From assembly GCA_026125625.1 (NCBI GenBank), contig JAHCKU010000040.1, forward strand, positions 1 through 14,508: a DNA stretch of 14,508 bases, in the 5' to 3' direction. Origin of the DNA: Burkholderiales bacterium (lineage in GTDB: Bacteria; Pseudomonadota; Gammaproteobacteria; Burkholderiales; SHXO01). The notes beneath the pieces are model-generated. The model ran no database searches. It had not been told where the DNA came from and saw only the letters and a list, made by a program, of their open reading frames with translations. A program made the translations under genes and the position numbers. Shown in pieces: positions 6,306 through 13,997 of the stretch; position 1 is the stretch's first letter; every line of letters begins with the position of its first letter.

Positions 6306-7976
6306 TCACCAGCGCGTCGCATCAGCAACTGAATGCGCTACCCTGGCCTTCCGCCTGCCATATTCCGCGGCGTCGGCGATGCGCACGCCGTTCACCCATA
6401 CGCCGTGCACCCCGCGCGCAGGCGTATGCAGACGCGACCCGCCATCGGGCAGGTCGAAATGCCGGATCGGGTCGCCGCGGCCGACGGGCGCGTCGACTGC
6501 TGGCGCGATCGCCCATGCGCCGGTACGCACCACGCCGCGATCCGGCATTCCAAACAGACGCGCCTGCTCGAACGTGAGCTTGCGCACGGCCTGCTCGATC
6601 GGCATCAGATCGCTCTCGCGCACCCAGTGTCCGAGGAAGTGCAGGCCGAAGCCGGCATCACAGAAGAAGGTCATGTGCGCCCCGGCATCGGACAGCGATA
6701 CGATGCTGTTCGGATGTGTGAGCAGGCGTGCGACCCTGATCTCGTCCGAATTCAGCAGCACGGCGGTGAACACCGTCTGCAGGTCTTCGGCGAGCGCGAG
6801 ATCGAGCAGCCAGTCGAACGGATGGCTGCCCGCGGCGGCAAGCGAGTGCGGCAACGGACTTGCAGCGCAGCCACGCCGGTGCGCATCGCGCACCATCACC
6901 ACGTGCACGTTGTTCCAGTCTCCGGCGAAGATACGCCGCGCCGGGATCGCCAGCTCGTCCTTGACCGCCTGGCGGAACGCCGCGTCGGCGTACAACGCCG
7001 CTGCACCCTGCGCGCCGGCGGCTGGGACCGGCTTCCACGCGCGCAGGCCCTCGAACGTACGGCTCGCGCATGGTGAACTCAATTTGAGCGAACGGGATAC
7101 CGCCCCATACATGTCCAGCCCGTTGACGCGCCCCTGCGCCACGCCTTGCATGTCGTTCCAGGCCGCCGCCGGCACGCCCGGGTTGTACAGGATGGCAGCG
7201 GCCAGGAAAGGCCGCCGGCAGCTGCTGGCCAGCGCCTGCAACCACGCCGGCGTGGTATCCGAGGATTTGGTCATCATGAATGTGCCGCGGCCGCTCTCGC
7301 ACAAAGCCGAGGCCAGCGCATGAAATTCTTCGTCGCTCGCCAGCCGTGATGGCATGGGCACACCGCCTTCGCCGTTGTGCTGGTAGGAGGTGGTGGACGA
7401 CAAGCCCACTGCACCGGCCTCCAGGCCCTCGAGCACCAACTCACGCATGGCCCCGATCTCATCGGCGGTGGCAGCGCGCCGGGAGGCATCCTCGCCCATG
7501 ACCCAGGTGCGCACCGATGAATGGCCGATATAGGCGGCCACATTCGGACCCACGCCCTGGCGCTCCAGGAAATCCAGATACTGCGGGAAGCTCTCGAAGC
7601 TCCAGTTCACGCCCGCACGCAGGCTCTCCAGAGACATGCCTTCGACATGAGTGAGATTGCGCAGATTGAGATCACGATCACGCGCCCGGCATGGCGCCAG
7701 GGTGAAACCGCAGTTGCCCATCACCACCGTTGTCACACCCAGCTCGGGTGAAGGCGAAGCCAGCGGATCCCAGGTGATCTGGGCATCGTAGTGAGTATGG
7801 CTGTCGATGATGCCGGGCATGAGGGCCAGGCCGTCCGCGTCGATACGCTCGCGTGCCGCGCCGACCTCTCGTGCCACCGCCGTGATACGCCCGTCGCCGA
7901 TGGCGACGTCGGCGATGATGGGTGCCGAGCCCAGGCCGTCGTAGACACGGGCATTGCTGATGACCAGATCGTGCAT
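6306..7976 (-). CDS. N-acyl-D-amino-acid deacylase / D-aminoacylase-like amidohydrolase
   Basis: The start is taken at ATG 7976 (MHDLVISNARVYDG), the typical family N-terminus; the frame extends further upstream into the kinase gene without family character. The product is 556 residues, near the family norm. DSHTHYDAQ (H60, H62) is the amidohydrolase HxH metal motif, MGNCGF gives the family Cys (C89), SDAGAH (D430) the late catalytic Asp, and TPARGVHGVWVNG the C-terminal beta domain. The enzymes hydrolyse N-acyl-D-amino acids or related amides; the true substrate is open. Residues 295-307 and about 367-379 do not fit the family, but a neighbouring frame does (PFAQIEFTMREPYV; KSVAALA), so two pairs of compensating single-base shifts lie at about 7056-7096 and 6840-6880. 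It follows the sensor kinase by 55 bp on the same strand and could share its transcript. Confidence 0.85.
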   Translation of the reverse strand: MHDLVISNARVYDGLGSAPIIADVAIGDGRITAVAREVGAARERIDADGLALMPGIIDSHTHYDAQITWDPLASPSPELGVTTVVMGNCGFTLAPCRARDRDLNLRNLTHVEGMSLESLRAGVNWSFESFPQYLDFLERQGVGPNVAAYIGHSSVRTWVMGEDASRRAATADEIGAMRELVLEGLEAGAVGLSSTTSYQHNGEGGVPMPSRLASDEEFHALASALCESGRGTFMMTKSSDTTPAWLQALASSCRRPFLAAAILYNPGVPAAAWNDMQGVAQGRVNGLDMYGAVSRSLKLSSPCASRTFEGLRAWKPVPAAGAQGAAALYADAAFRQAVKDELAIPARRIFAGDWNNVHVVMVRDAHRRGCAASPLPHSLAAAGSHPFDWLLDLALAEDLQTVFTAVLLNSDEIRVARLLTHPNSIVSLSDAGAHMTFFCDAGFGLHFLGHWVRESDLMPIEQAVRKLTFEQARLFGMPDRGVVRTGAWAIAPAVDAPVGRGDPIRHFDLPDGGSRLHTPARGVHGVWVNGVRIADAAEYGRRKARVAHSVADATRW

Positions 7977-8031
7977 CACCGGTTCTCGTCGTATGGTGAA
8001 AGCGTTTATTGTGAAGCTTCCGGCGGCCGGT

Positions 8032-10263
8032 TTACTGCAGCCCCGTGCGGGCGGCGCTCCAGTGACGGATGCGGCTGGCGAGCTGCTCGAGGTCGATGGG
8101 TTTGCCGAGATGGTCGTCGAAGCCGTGCGCCAGCGCCGTGCGCCGATCGCTGTCGGCGGCAAAACCGGTGAGCGCGATGAGTGCGGCAAAGCCGTTCCAT
8201 GCCTGCTCACGCTGGCGGATGGTCTCCGCCAGCGAATAACCGTCGGCGTGCGGCATGCTGATGTCACTCACCACCACTGCCGGCCGGCTGCGCTCGAACA
8301 CGCGCAGGGCACTGTCCACCGAGTCGGCCACATACACCGTGGCCCCGCGCACATCCAGGAAAATCTGCAGGGCGTCACGCGAATCCGCGTCGTCGTCGAC
8401 CAGCAGCACGTGCACGCCGGACAGATCCCGCTGGACGGGAACAGCCTGCTCCGCCACGCCCTCGACGGCTGCGCCCACGGGCAGCAGGGGCAGTTCGACG
8501 GTGAAGGTCGCGCCGCACTGCAGGCCCTCGCTGCACACCTGGATCCTGCCTTTGTGTTCCTCGACCAGGTATTTCGCGATCGTCAGGCCGAGACCCAGAC
8601 CACCCTGGTCTCGCGTTCGGGAGCTGTCGGCCTGCCAGAAGCGGTCGAACAAGTGCTCCATGACTTCGGCCGTCATGCCCACCCCGTTGTCGCACACCGT
8701 CACCACCACGCGCTCTTCGCAGCGCTCGAGCGCGAGCGTCACTTCGCCTTCGGCCGGAGTGAACTTGATGGCGTTGCCGAGGATATTGGACACCACCTGG
8801 ACCAATCGCTGCTCGTCTCCCAGCACGTACAAGCCCGACTCGTCACAGCGCAGTGCGAGACGGATGCTCTTCTGCTCTGCGATCGGGCGACACTCGTCGA
8901 AGGCAGCGTGCACCACCTCCACCAGATCGATCGGTGCGCGCAGAACCTCGAGCTTGCCGGCGGCGATGCGCGACACGTCGAGCAGATCGTTGACCAGACG
9001 CTCCTGCAGACGCGTGTTGCGGTAGATGCGCTGCAGGGCATCAGGCACCGCGGCGGAGGTCACGAATCCGCTCATGAGCAGATGCAGCCAGCCGCGGATG
9101 GCGGCCAGCGGTGCGCGCAACTCGTGCGAGACCAGCGCCAGGAACTGATCCTTGGCCTCGCTGGCGCGGATCGCCCCTTCGCGCTCGGCCTCCGCGCGCA
9201 GCAGGCGCTCGCGTGCGATCTCCGCGTGACGGCGCGCGGAAACGTCGCGGAATACCAGCACCACGCCGAGGATCTCGCCGTTGGGACCCTTGACCGGCGC
9301 ACCGCTGTCGTCGATCGGGCGCTCGCTGCCGTCGCGGGCGATCAACACGGTGTGATTGGCCAGACCCACGACCTTGCCTTCGCGCAGCACACGGCCGACC
9401 GGACTCTCCACCTCGGCACGGCTGAACTCGTTGACGATCCTGAATATCTGCTCCAGCGGGAGGCCGCGTGCCTGCTCCTCGCGCCAGCCGGTGAGCGCCT
9501 GCGCCACCGGGTTGAGCATGGTGACCTTGCCTTCCTCATCGGTGACGATGAGGCCGTCGCCGCAGCTTTGCAGCGTCACGAGCAGGCGCGCCTCGCCGGC
9601 GCGCGCCAGCACCTCCAGGCGCCTCAGCTCGCTCAGCGCGCGCCGGTTGAACCACCACGAGGCGGCCAGCGACGCCAATGCGGTCGCCGTCAGCAGCAGC
9701 AGCACGAGGCGCGTGAACACTGCCTCGCGCTCGCCGGTCCGGAGGCGTTGCTCCAGCAGGATGCCCTCCACCATCTCCAGCTCGGCAAGCCCTTTGCGCA
9801 CGCGCTCCATCAGATCCGCCCCGTAGCCGGCCTGGATCAATTCCCGGGCGGCAGCCACGTCCTGCATCTCGCGCAACTCGACCACACGTGTGCTGTGCTC
9901 CATGCGCGCCTCGATCAACGGCACCAGCACGGATACGCGTCGCGTCTGATCCGGATTGTCCCGTACCAGGGCCTGCAGCGTGCCCATCGCCTCCGGCAGC
10001 GTCTGCATAGCGGCCCGATACGGCTCGAGCACGCGTGGATCCCCGATCACGGCATAGCCGCGCGCGGCAGACTCGGCGTCGACGACGAGTCGCTGCACCT
10101 CGCTGCTCTGAGCCAGAACTGCGCGGGTATGCATGATCCAGCGCGTGGCATTGTCGAGATTGCCCATGACGCGCCATGCCAGATAGGCGAGCACGACCAG
10201 CAGGATCAGGGCAGTCACGAACGCCGCATTGGAGATGCGCGTCGCCTTCCTGGCTAATGGCAT
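8032..10263 (-). CDS. Hybrid sensor histidine kinase (CHASE3-PAS-HisKA-HATPase-receiver)
   Basis: The product has 743 residues from ATG 10263, with GGGAG upstream. In order: TM1 (13-33); an extracytoplasmic all-helical CHASE3-like domain (about 40-180, with ESAARGY and L.EP); TM2 (185-204); PAS (about 222-345, GDGLIVTDEEG and NPVAQALTGW); HisKA with phospho-accepting H380 in SHELRAPL; HATPase_c with N-box N493/N497, DNGVGM (525-530) and GGLGLGL (554-560); then a receiver domain (618-735) with acidic pocket D623-D625, phospho-acceptor D667 in SDISMP, T699 and K721. All catalytic residues are present, so kinase and receiver should both work. The output partner (a histidine phosphotransferase or separate regulator) is not in the window. 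The deacylase gene follows 55 bp downstream. It reads cleanly throughout, in contrast to the genes at 2.2-7.1 kb. Confidence 0.95.
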   Translation of the reverse strand: MPLARKATRISNAAFVTALILLVVLAYLAWRVMGNLDNATRWIMHTRAVLAQSSEVQRLVVDAESAARGYAVIGDPRVLEPYRAAMQTLPEAMGTLQALVRDNPDQTRRVSVLVPLIEARMEHSTRVVELREMQDVAAARELIQAGYGADLMERVRKGLAELEMVEGILLEQRLRTGEREAVFTRLVLLLLTATALASLAASWWFNRRALSELRRLEVLARAGEARLLVTLQSCGDGLIVTDEEGKVTMLNPVAQALTGWREEQARGLPLEQIFRIVNEFSRAEVESPVGRVLREGKVVGLANHTVLIARDGSERPIDDSGAPVKGPNGEILGVVLVFRDVSARRHAEIARERLLRAEAEREGAIRASEAKDQFLALVSHELRAPLAAIRGWLHLLMSGFVTSAAVPDALQRIYRNTRLQERLVNDLLDVSRIAAGKLEVLRAPIDLVEVVHAAFDECRPIAEQKSIRLALRCDESGLYVLGDEQRLVQVVSNILGNAIKFTPAEGEVTLALERCEERVVVTVCDNGVGMTAEVMEHLFDRFWQADSSRTRDQGGLGLGLTIAKYLVEEHKGRIQVCSEGLQCGATFTVELPLLPVGAAVEGVAEQAVPVQRDLSGVHVLLVDDDADSRDALQIFLDVRGATVYVADSVDSALRVFERSRPAVVVSDISMPHADGYSLAETIRQREQAWNGFAALIALTGFAADSDRRTALAHGFDDHLGKPIDLEQLASRIRHWSAARTGLQ

Positions 10264-10495
10264 GAACGGCTCCCGAGACGATCGTGCAAGCTATCACGCA
10301 AGCGGCGCACTCTCAACCGGATCGCACACAGCGGCGCCGCGGCGCGCACAACATGAGTAAAAGCTACCAACGACGCCAGCGTCCACGGGTGGCGGATCAG
10401 GCACTACCTGGGGCATGGCATCACATCGCACACATTCACCGCTGCGGTTCTCGCGGGTGACCGATTCGCGGATCAGAGGACAGGGACGAGAGTGA
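10264..10495. other. Intergenic region between queE and the sensor kinase
   Basis: These 232 bp separate two minus-strand genes. They hold the possible kinase promoter and a short perfect palindrome GCGGCGCCGC (10331-10340). No terminator with a T-run is seen after queE, and no gene was recognised. Confidence 0.4.
10288..10316 (-). promoter_or_regulatory. Possible sigma-70 promoter for the sensor kinase
   Basis: Read on the minus strand, TTGAGA (complement of 10311-10316, five of six to TTGACA) is separated by 17 bp from TAGCTT (complement of 10288-10293), about 25 bp before the kinase ATG. The -35 and spacing are good, the -10 is poor. Confidence 0.3.
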
Positions 10496-11131
10496 TCATG
10501 GAATCCCGAGCATCTTGTGCGTCTGCAGGCTCAAACGCCATTGCGGATGCGCCAGGCAATACTCGACCGCCAACTGCGTGTTGCGCGCGCGCTGCGCCCC
10601 ATCCATCGGCTGCAGGAAGAAATGCCGGAAGTCCAACGCGGCGAAGCGTTCCGGCGGCGCCTCCGGCTGCGGATAGACCAGCTTCAGTTCATCGCCGCGG
10701 GTCAGCACCAGTGCCGCGTCCGCCTTCGGGCTCACGCACACCCAGTCCAGACCGGGCGGAGCCGGCTGTGTGCCGTTGGTCTCCACCGCAACCTCGAAGC
10801 CGTGCGCATGCAGCGCCGCGATCGCTGCCGCGTCCAGCTGCAGCAGCGGCTCACCGCCGGTGCACACCACCAGCCGGCGCTCATTGCTCGCCGCCGGCCA
10901 CTGCGCTGCCACCGCCTCGGCCAATTGCGCTGCGTCGGCGAACTTGCCGCCGCCCGGTCCATCGATGCCGACGAAATCGGTATCGCAGAACCTGCACGTC
11001 GCCTGCTCCCGATCGGCTTCACGTCCCGTCCACAGGTTGCAGCCGGCGAAGCGGCAGAACACGGCCGCGCGCCCGGTGTTGGCGCCCTCGCCTTGCAGCG
11101 TGTAGTAGATCTCCTTGACGCTATAGGTCAT
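10496..11131 (-). CDS. queE: 7-carboxy-7-deazaguanine synthase QueE (radical SAM)
   Basis: QueE rearranges 6-carboxy-5,6,7,8-tetrahydropterin to 7-carboxy-7-deazaguanine, a step toward preQ0 and tRNA queuosine, using SAM and a [4Fe-4S] cluster in the cytosol. The product has 211 residues from ATG 11131 (MTYSVKEIYYTLQGEG, the family N-terminus); the upstream extension to 11230 lacks family features. Cluster cysteines C31, C46 and C49 give CX14CX2C, the long-insert variant known from Burkholderia-type QueE rather than plain CX3CX2C. TGGEP (91-95) is the SAM-binding GGE motif, and ETNGT and a C-terminal SLQTHKMLGIP follow family form. It is the last gene of queC-queD-queE, 65 bp after queD. Confidence 0.93.
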   Translation of the reverse strand: MTYSVKEIYYTLQGEGANTGRAAVFCRFAGCNLWTGREADREQATCRFCDTDFVGIDGPGGGKFADAAQLAEAVAAQWPAASNERRLVVCTGGEPLLQLDAAAIAALHAHGFEVAVETNGTQPAPPGLDWVCVSPKADAALVLTRGDELKLVYPQPEAPPERFAALDFRHFFLQPMDGAQRARNTQLAVEYCLAHPQWRLSLQTHKMLGIP

Positions 11132-11196
11132 GGTCGTTTCGCGCACATGCTGTCCCCGGTCTGGAGCATCGCTGGATCGACAGCCTTGGCACCCCG

Positions 11197-12285
11197 TTAC
11201 ACCGGCAGCGCCGGCCCGGCTTCGTTCCATACGAGAATCGCACCGCAGCCGCGCATCTCATATAGATCGATGCGATCGAGCTGCGGCAGCGCCGCCTGAG
11301 CACGGACCCAGCGCGCCAGCGACACGCAATCGTTATCCTCGATGCCAGGCAGTTCGTACAGTGGCTGGTGGTCGATGCGCTCGAACACCGGCGTGAACAA
11401 GGTCTTGACATCGCCGAAGTCGAGCGTCCACCCGCGCACGGCATCCAGCGGCGCCATGAGGTGCAGCCGCAGCGTGTAGGTGTGGCCGTGGATGCGCCGC
11501 CTCGCGTCCCCCTCGGGCGCGCGGGAGAGCTTGAGCGCGCTGTCGAGCGTGAGCTCCTTCCAGATGCGGTAGTGGCGGCCGTCGAAGTTGGCGCCTGCGC
11601 TCGCGGTCTCGTACACCGTCACCCACGAGAGCTCCGGAAGCTCGGGCTTCACCCGGTTCCAGATCCAGCTGCCGATCAGCTCGCTCGTCGGGTTCTCGAG
11701 GCCCGCGATGTCGTTCAGGCACGCGTGGTGGAGCTCCCCGTGGATGGGCGCCCACACCTCGTCCAGGTGGTCGTAGTCGATGCCGATGTCGCGCGCGCCC
11801 AGGTCGAGGTTCGCGTGCAGGATCACCTCGAACCCATGCCCGTGCATGCGTCCGCACTTGTGGCCGCGCGGCACGTTGGGCAGGCGATGCGCCGACTGGA
11901 ACACGTAGCGTCGCCATATGTGCGCGTGATCGCGGCGGTCCAGATCCACGCCGCTGTGCAGCGTGCTCTGCACGCCCACGGAATCGATGTCGGGCACGCC
12001 GATGCGACCGCGCACCCAGCGCGCCAGATTCTCGTCGGTGGGCTGCTCGAGCACCTGGTTCAAATGCGCATAATCGAGCGGCGCCACGCACTGCGCCATG
12101 CGCTCGCGCAACGCGCCGACTTCACCCCCTGCGAACGGCGCCCATCCTGCCGGCAGCTGCGCGCGCAGCCTGGCGAGATAGCCGTGGCCGTGCAGACGCG
12201 CGGCGCGATGACCGGGCGGCAGTGCACTCACACTGCATGCCGCTTCGAAGCCCGCGGCGGCAGCGATGTAGACCTGCTCCCTCAC
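11197..12285 (-). CDS. queD: 6-carboxytetrahydropterin synthase QueD with three T-fold domains in one chain
   Basis: QueD turns 7,8-dihydroneopterin triphosphate into 6-carboxytetrahydropterin. The GTG start (12283-12285) overlaps the queC stop as GTGA, implying translational coupling, and gives 362 residues; E. coli QueD has about 120. Three PTPS-like domains follow one another. Domain 1 (about 12-120, RLHGHGY) lacks the first zinc His (AAC17), the catalytic Cys (A28) and the Glu. Domain 2 (about 121-236) is canonical: SAH133, GHKC144GRMHGH with H148 and H150, HHACLNDIAGLENPTSE and E226 in YETASAG. Domain 3 (about 237-356) keeps IHGH (266, 268), RIDH306 and YE343 but has SAL251 for the zinc His and R262 for the Cys. 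Since the single-domain enzyme assembles T-folds into trimeric barrels, this may be a one-chain pseudo-trimer. The open frame extends upstream across queC without domain sense. Confidence 0.85.
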   Translation of the reverse strand: MREQVYIAAAAGFEAACSVSALPPGHRAARLHGHGYLARLRAQLPAGWAPFAGGEVGALRERMAQCVAPLDYAHLNQVLEQPTDENLARWVRGRIGVPDIDSVGVQSTLHSGVDLDRRDHAHIWRRYVFQSAHRLPNVPRGHKCGRMHGHGFEVILHANLDLGARDIGIDYDHLDEVWAPIHGELHHACLNDIAGLENPTSELIGSWIWNRVKPELPELSWVTVYETASAGANFDGRHYRIWKELTLDSALKLSRAPEGDARRRIHGHTYTLRLHLMAPLDAVRGWTLDFGDVKTLFTPVFERIDHQPLYELPGIEDNDCVSLARWVRAQAALPQLDRIDLYEMRGCGAILVWNEAGPALPV

Positions 12286-12986
12286 TTCGAGCCGATTCCG
12301 AACCGCTCGAGCAACGGATCGCGCACGCCAGCCTCGGCGAAGCCCTTGGCGCGCAGCGCACAGGCATCGCAGCGCAGGCACGGTGCGCCGTCGGGCGCGG
12401 GATCGTAGCAGCTGCTGGTAGTGGCGTAGTCCACCCCCAGCTCCAGGCCGCGGCGGATGATCTGCGCCTTGGTCATGTCGATCAGCGGCGCGTGGATGCG
12501 CAGCCGCGTGCGGCCTTCCACGCCGGCTTTCGTGGCCAGGTTGGCCATGCGCTCGAAGGCCGCGATGTACTCGGGGCGGCAATCGGGGTAGCCGCTGTAG
12601 TCGAGCGCGTTCACGCCGACGAAGACGTCCTGCGCCGCCAGCGTCTCGGCCCAGGCCAGAGCGAAGCTCAGGAAGATGGTGTTGCGCGCCGGCACGTAGG
12701 TCACGGGAATGCCTTGCGCCATCTCCTCCAGCGGCCGGTCCTTGGGCACTGCGATGTCGCCGGTCAGGGCCGAGCCGCCAAAGGTGCGCAGATCGAAATC
12801 CACCACCACGTGACGCTGCGCGGCGAGCTGCCGTACCACTTCGCGTGCGCAGGTGAGCTCGTGCATGTGCCGCTGGCCGTAACGAAAACTCAGCGCATTG
12901 CACTCGAAACCCGCGGCACGCGCGATCGCGAGCACCGTGGCGGAATCGAGTCCGCCGCTGACCAGCACCACTGCAGGACCTGCCAC
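12282..12986 (-). CDS. queC: 7-cyano-7-deazaguanine synthase QueC
   Basis: QueC is the ATP-dependent enzyme that turns 7-carboxy-7-deazaguanine plus ammonia into preQ0 in the cytosol. GTG 12986 is chosen because GGAG (complement of 12996-12999) lies nine bases before it and because it puts the PP-loop SGGLDS at residues 10-15, as in known QueC; the product is then 234 residues (E. coli 231). A longer frame to 13061 adds 25 residues with no family match. Zinc cysteines C193, C203, C206 and C209 (SCYDP...CLRCDAC) and VPARNTIFLSFA, GVNALDYSGYPDCRPEY are diagnostic. It is the first gene of the queCDE cluster, and its stop overlaps queD. Confidence 0.94.
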   Translation of the reverse strand: MAGPAVVLVSGGLDSATVLAIARAAGFECNALSFRYGQRHMHELTCAREVVRQLAAQRHVVVDFDLRTFGGSALTGDIAVPKDRPLEEMAQGIPVTYVPARNTIFLSFALAWAETLAAQDVFVGVNALDYSGYPDCRPEYIAAFERMANLATKAGVEGRTRLRIHAPLIDMTKAQIIRRGLELGVDYATTSSCYDPAPDGAPCLRCDACALRAKGFAEAGVRDPLLERFGIGSK

Positions 12987-13102
12987 TACGACTTGCTCCG
13001 GGGAAAGGATGCTATTCCAACACAAATCGGAAACGGCAGGCGCTGCCAATGCGCGGCGCACGGTGCATGCGCGTCGTTACGGACCGCTCCGATCCATGGC
13101 AT

Positions 13103-13120
13103 GCGGCGGTTGGACGCCGC
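13103..13120 (-). terminator. Possible GC hairpin between TPR gene and queC
   Basis: GCGGCG (13103-13108) and CGCCGC (13115-13120) form a six-pair stem with a six-base loop in the 154-bp gap after the TPR gene stop. There is no T-run, so an intrinsic terminator is unproven. Confidence 0.2.
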
Positions 13121-13140
13121 GCCGGGCCGGGCACGAGAAA

Positions 13141-13797
13141 TCAGATCTCCTGCCGGCCCATCCTGCCCAGCCGCTCCCGCACCAGGGCCAGGCCGACCTC
13201 GACCCCCTCGAGATTGGGGTTCAGCGCCAGCGCCCGCTCGAAGAACTCCAGGGCGTGCTCGAGCTCTTCGCGCCGGGCGTAGATCGCTCCACAGCCGGAC
13301 AGCGCGCCGAAGTGGTTGGGATTGCGCTCGAGCGTTTCGTCGCAATCCTTCAGCGACTGGTCGTAATCGCCCATCAGGAAGTACGCGGTAGCCCGCTTGT
13401 TCCAGCCTTCGGCGAAATCCGGACGCCGTTCGATGACGCGCGTGAAGGCGTCCACCGCTGCGCCCATCTGGCGCGCTTCCATATGCGCGATGCCTTTGCG
13501 CAGCAGGGCATCGACGTCCTCGTCCCCGGATCGCAGCCACACGCTCCAGATGGCGCGCTCGGCCAGCACACGCACCTGCCGGTCGCGGTCGCGCAAGGCG
13601 TCCAGCAACGCCTCGACGTCCGGCATCGTACCCGAGTGCCCGAGCTGCTCGGCCGCGGCGCGACGTTCGTCGGCATCCGCGCTCTGCAGCGCCGCCAGTG
13701 CCTGTTCCCGTGACAACTCGGCCCGAACCGGCAACGCCGCGGCGAACGCGAGTCCAGCACATACGCATAGAAGAAGGCAACGTCCGAAGCGTTTCAT
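13141..13797 (-). CDS. Secreted HEAT/TPR-repeat protein
   Basis: The product has 218 residues. Residues 1-26 form a signal peptide (MKRFGRCLLLCVCAGLAFAA..PVRA, cut near RA/EL). Residues 28-92 look like HEAT-type helical repeats (AALQSADADERRAAAEQLG; LLDALRDRDRQVRVLAERA). Residues about 95-196 form three tetratricopeptide repeats (KGIAHMEARQMGAAVDAF; WNKRATAYFLMGDYDQSL; GAIYARREELEHALEFF), with NPNHFGA and NPN at repeat ends. It is probably a periplasmic scaffold for protein contacts; no partner is evident. AAAGGAGG (complement of 13803-13810) lies five bases before the ATG and firmly sets the start. It is divergent from the DSD1 gene and upstream of queC on the same strand with 154 bp between. 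Confidence 0.85.
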   Translation of the reverse strand: MKRFGRCLLLCVCAGLAFAAALPVRAELSREQALAALQSADADERRAAAEQLGHSGTMPDVEALLDALRDRDRQVRVLAERAIWSVWLRSGDEDVDALLRKGIAHMEARQMGAAVDAFTRVIERRPDFAEGWNKRATAYFLMGDYDQSLKDCDETLERNPNHFGALSGCGAIYARREELEHALEFFERALALNPNLEGVEVGLALVRERLGRMGRQEI

Positions 13798-13997
13798 CCC
13801 AGCCTCCTTTGACGATTCCTCATACGCATGACCTGCCCTCCGGCGCTGGATGGCGGTGCCATGCCGGTTGTGCTGCGTGGCCTGATTCTACTCCTCGATG
13901 CCTGACACGCCGGCGGCGAGGCAAGGACGAACTGCTAAAGTAGCGCCTGCAGCCAGATCGTTCCGACCTCCATGGTCTTCCCGCATCGGAGTCCGCC
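13798..13997. other. Divergent intergenic region between TPR gene and DSD1 gene
   Basis: These 200 bp hold the TPR gene's ribosome site (13803-13810), the DSD1 gene's ribosome site (GGAG, 13988-13991), the 8-bp palindrome CGCCGGCG (13909-13916) and a small GCTA-AAG-TAGC repeat near 13935. No convincing promoter pair was identified. Confidence 0.35.

Noticed and set aside
6253..6577. C-terminal tail of the literal diguanylate cyclase frame
   Set aside because: It is Arg-rich, overlaps the opposite deacylase by 272 bp and follows a disrupted GGDEF ending; the natural stop lies at 6250-6252 in another frame.
7954..10257. 767-codon open frame on the plus strand opposite the sensor kinase
   Set aside because: It mirrors the kinase gene almost exactly, is rich in His, Gln, Ala and Arg without any fold pattern, and the minus strand encodes every kinase motif.
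12286..12903. N-terminal extension of the QueD frame across queC (to 568 residues)
   Set aside because: The extra 206 residues are Arg/Gly/Ala-rich antiphase translation of queC; the GTG at 12285 overlapping the queC stop is the sensible start.
12987..13140. Possible preQ1 riboswitch upstream of queC
   Set aside because: No preQ1-class stem-loop with its A-rich tail can be seen in this G+C-rich 154-bp gap, and these riboswitches usually control other genes in this bacterial group.
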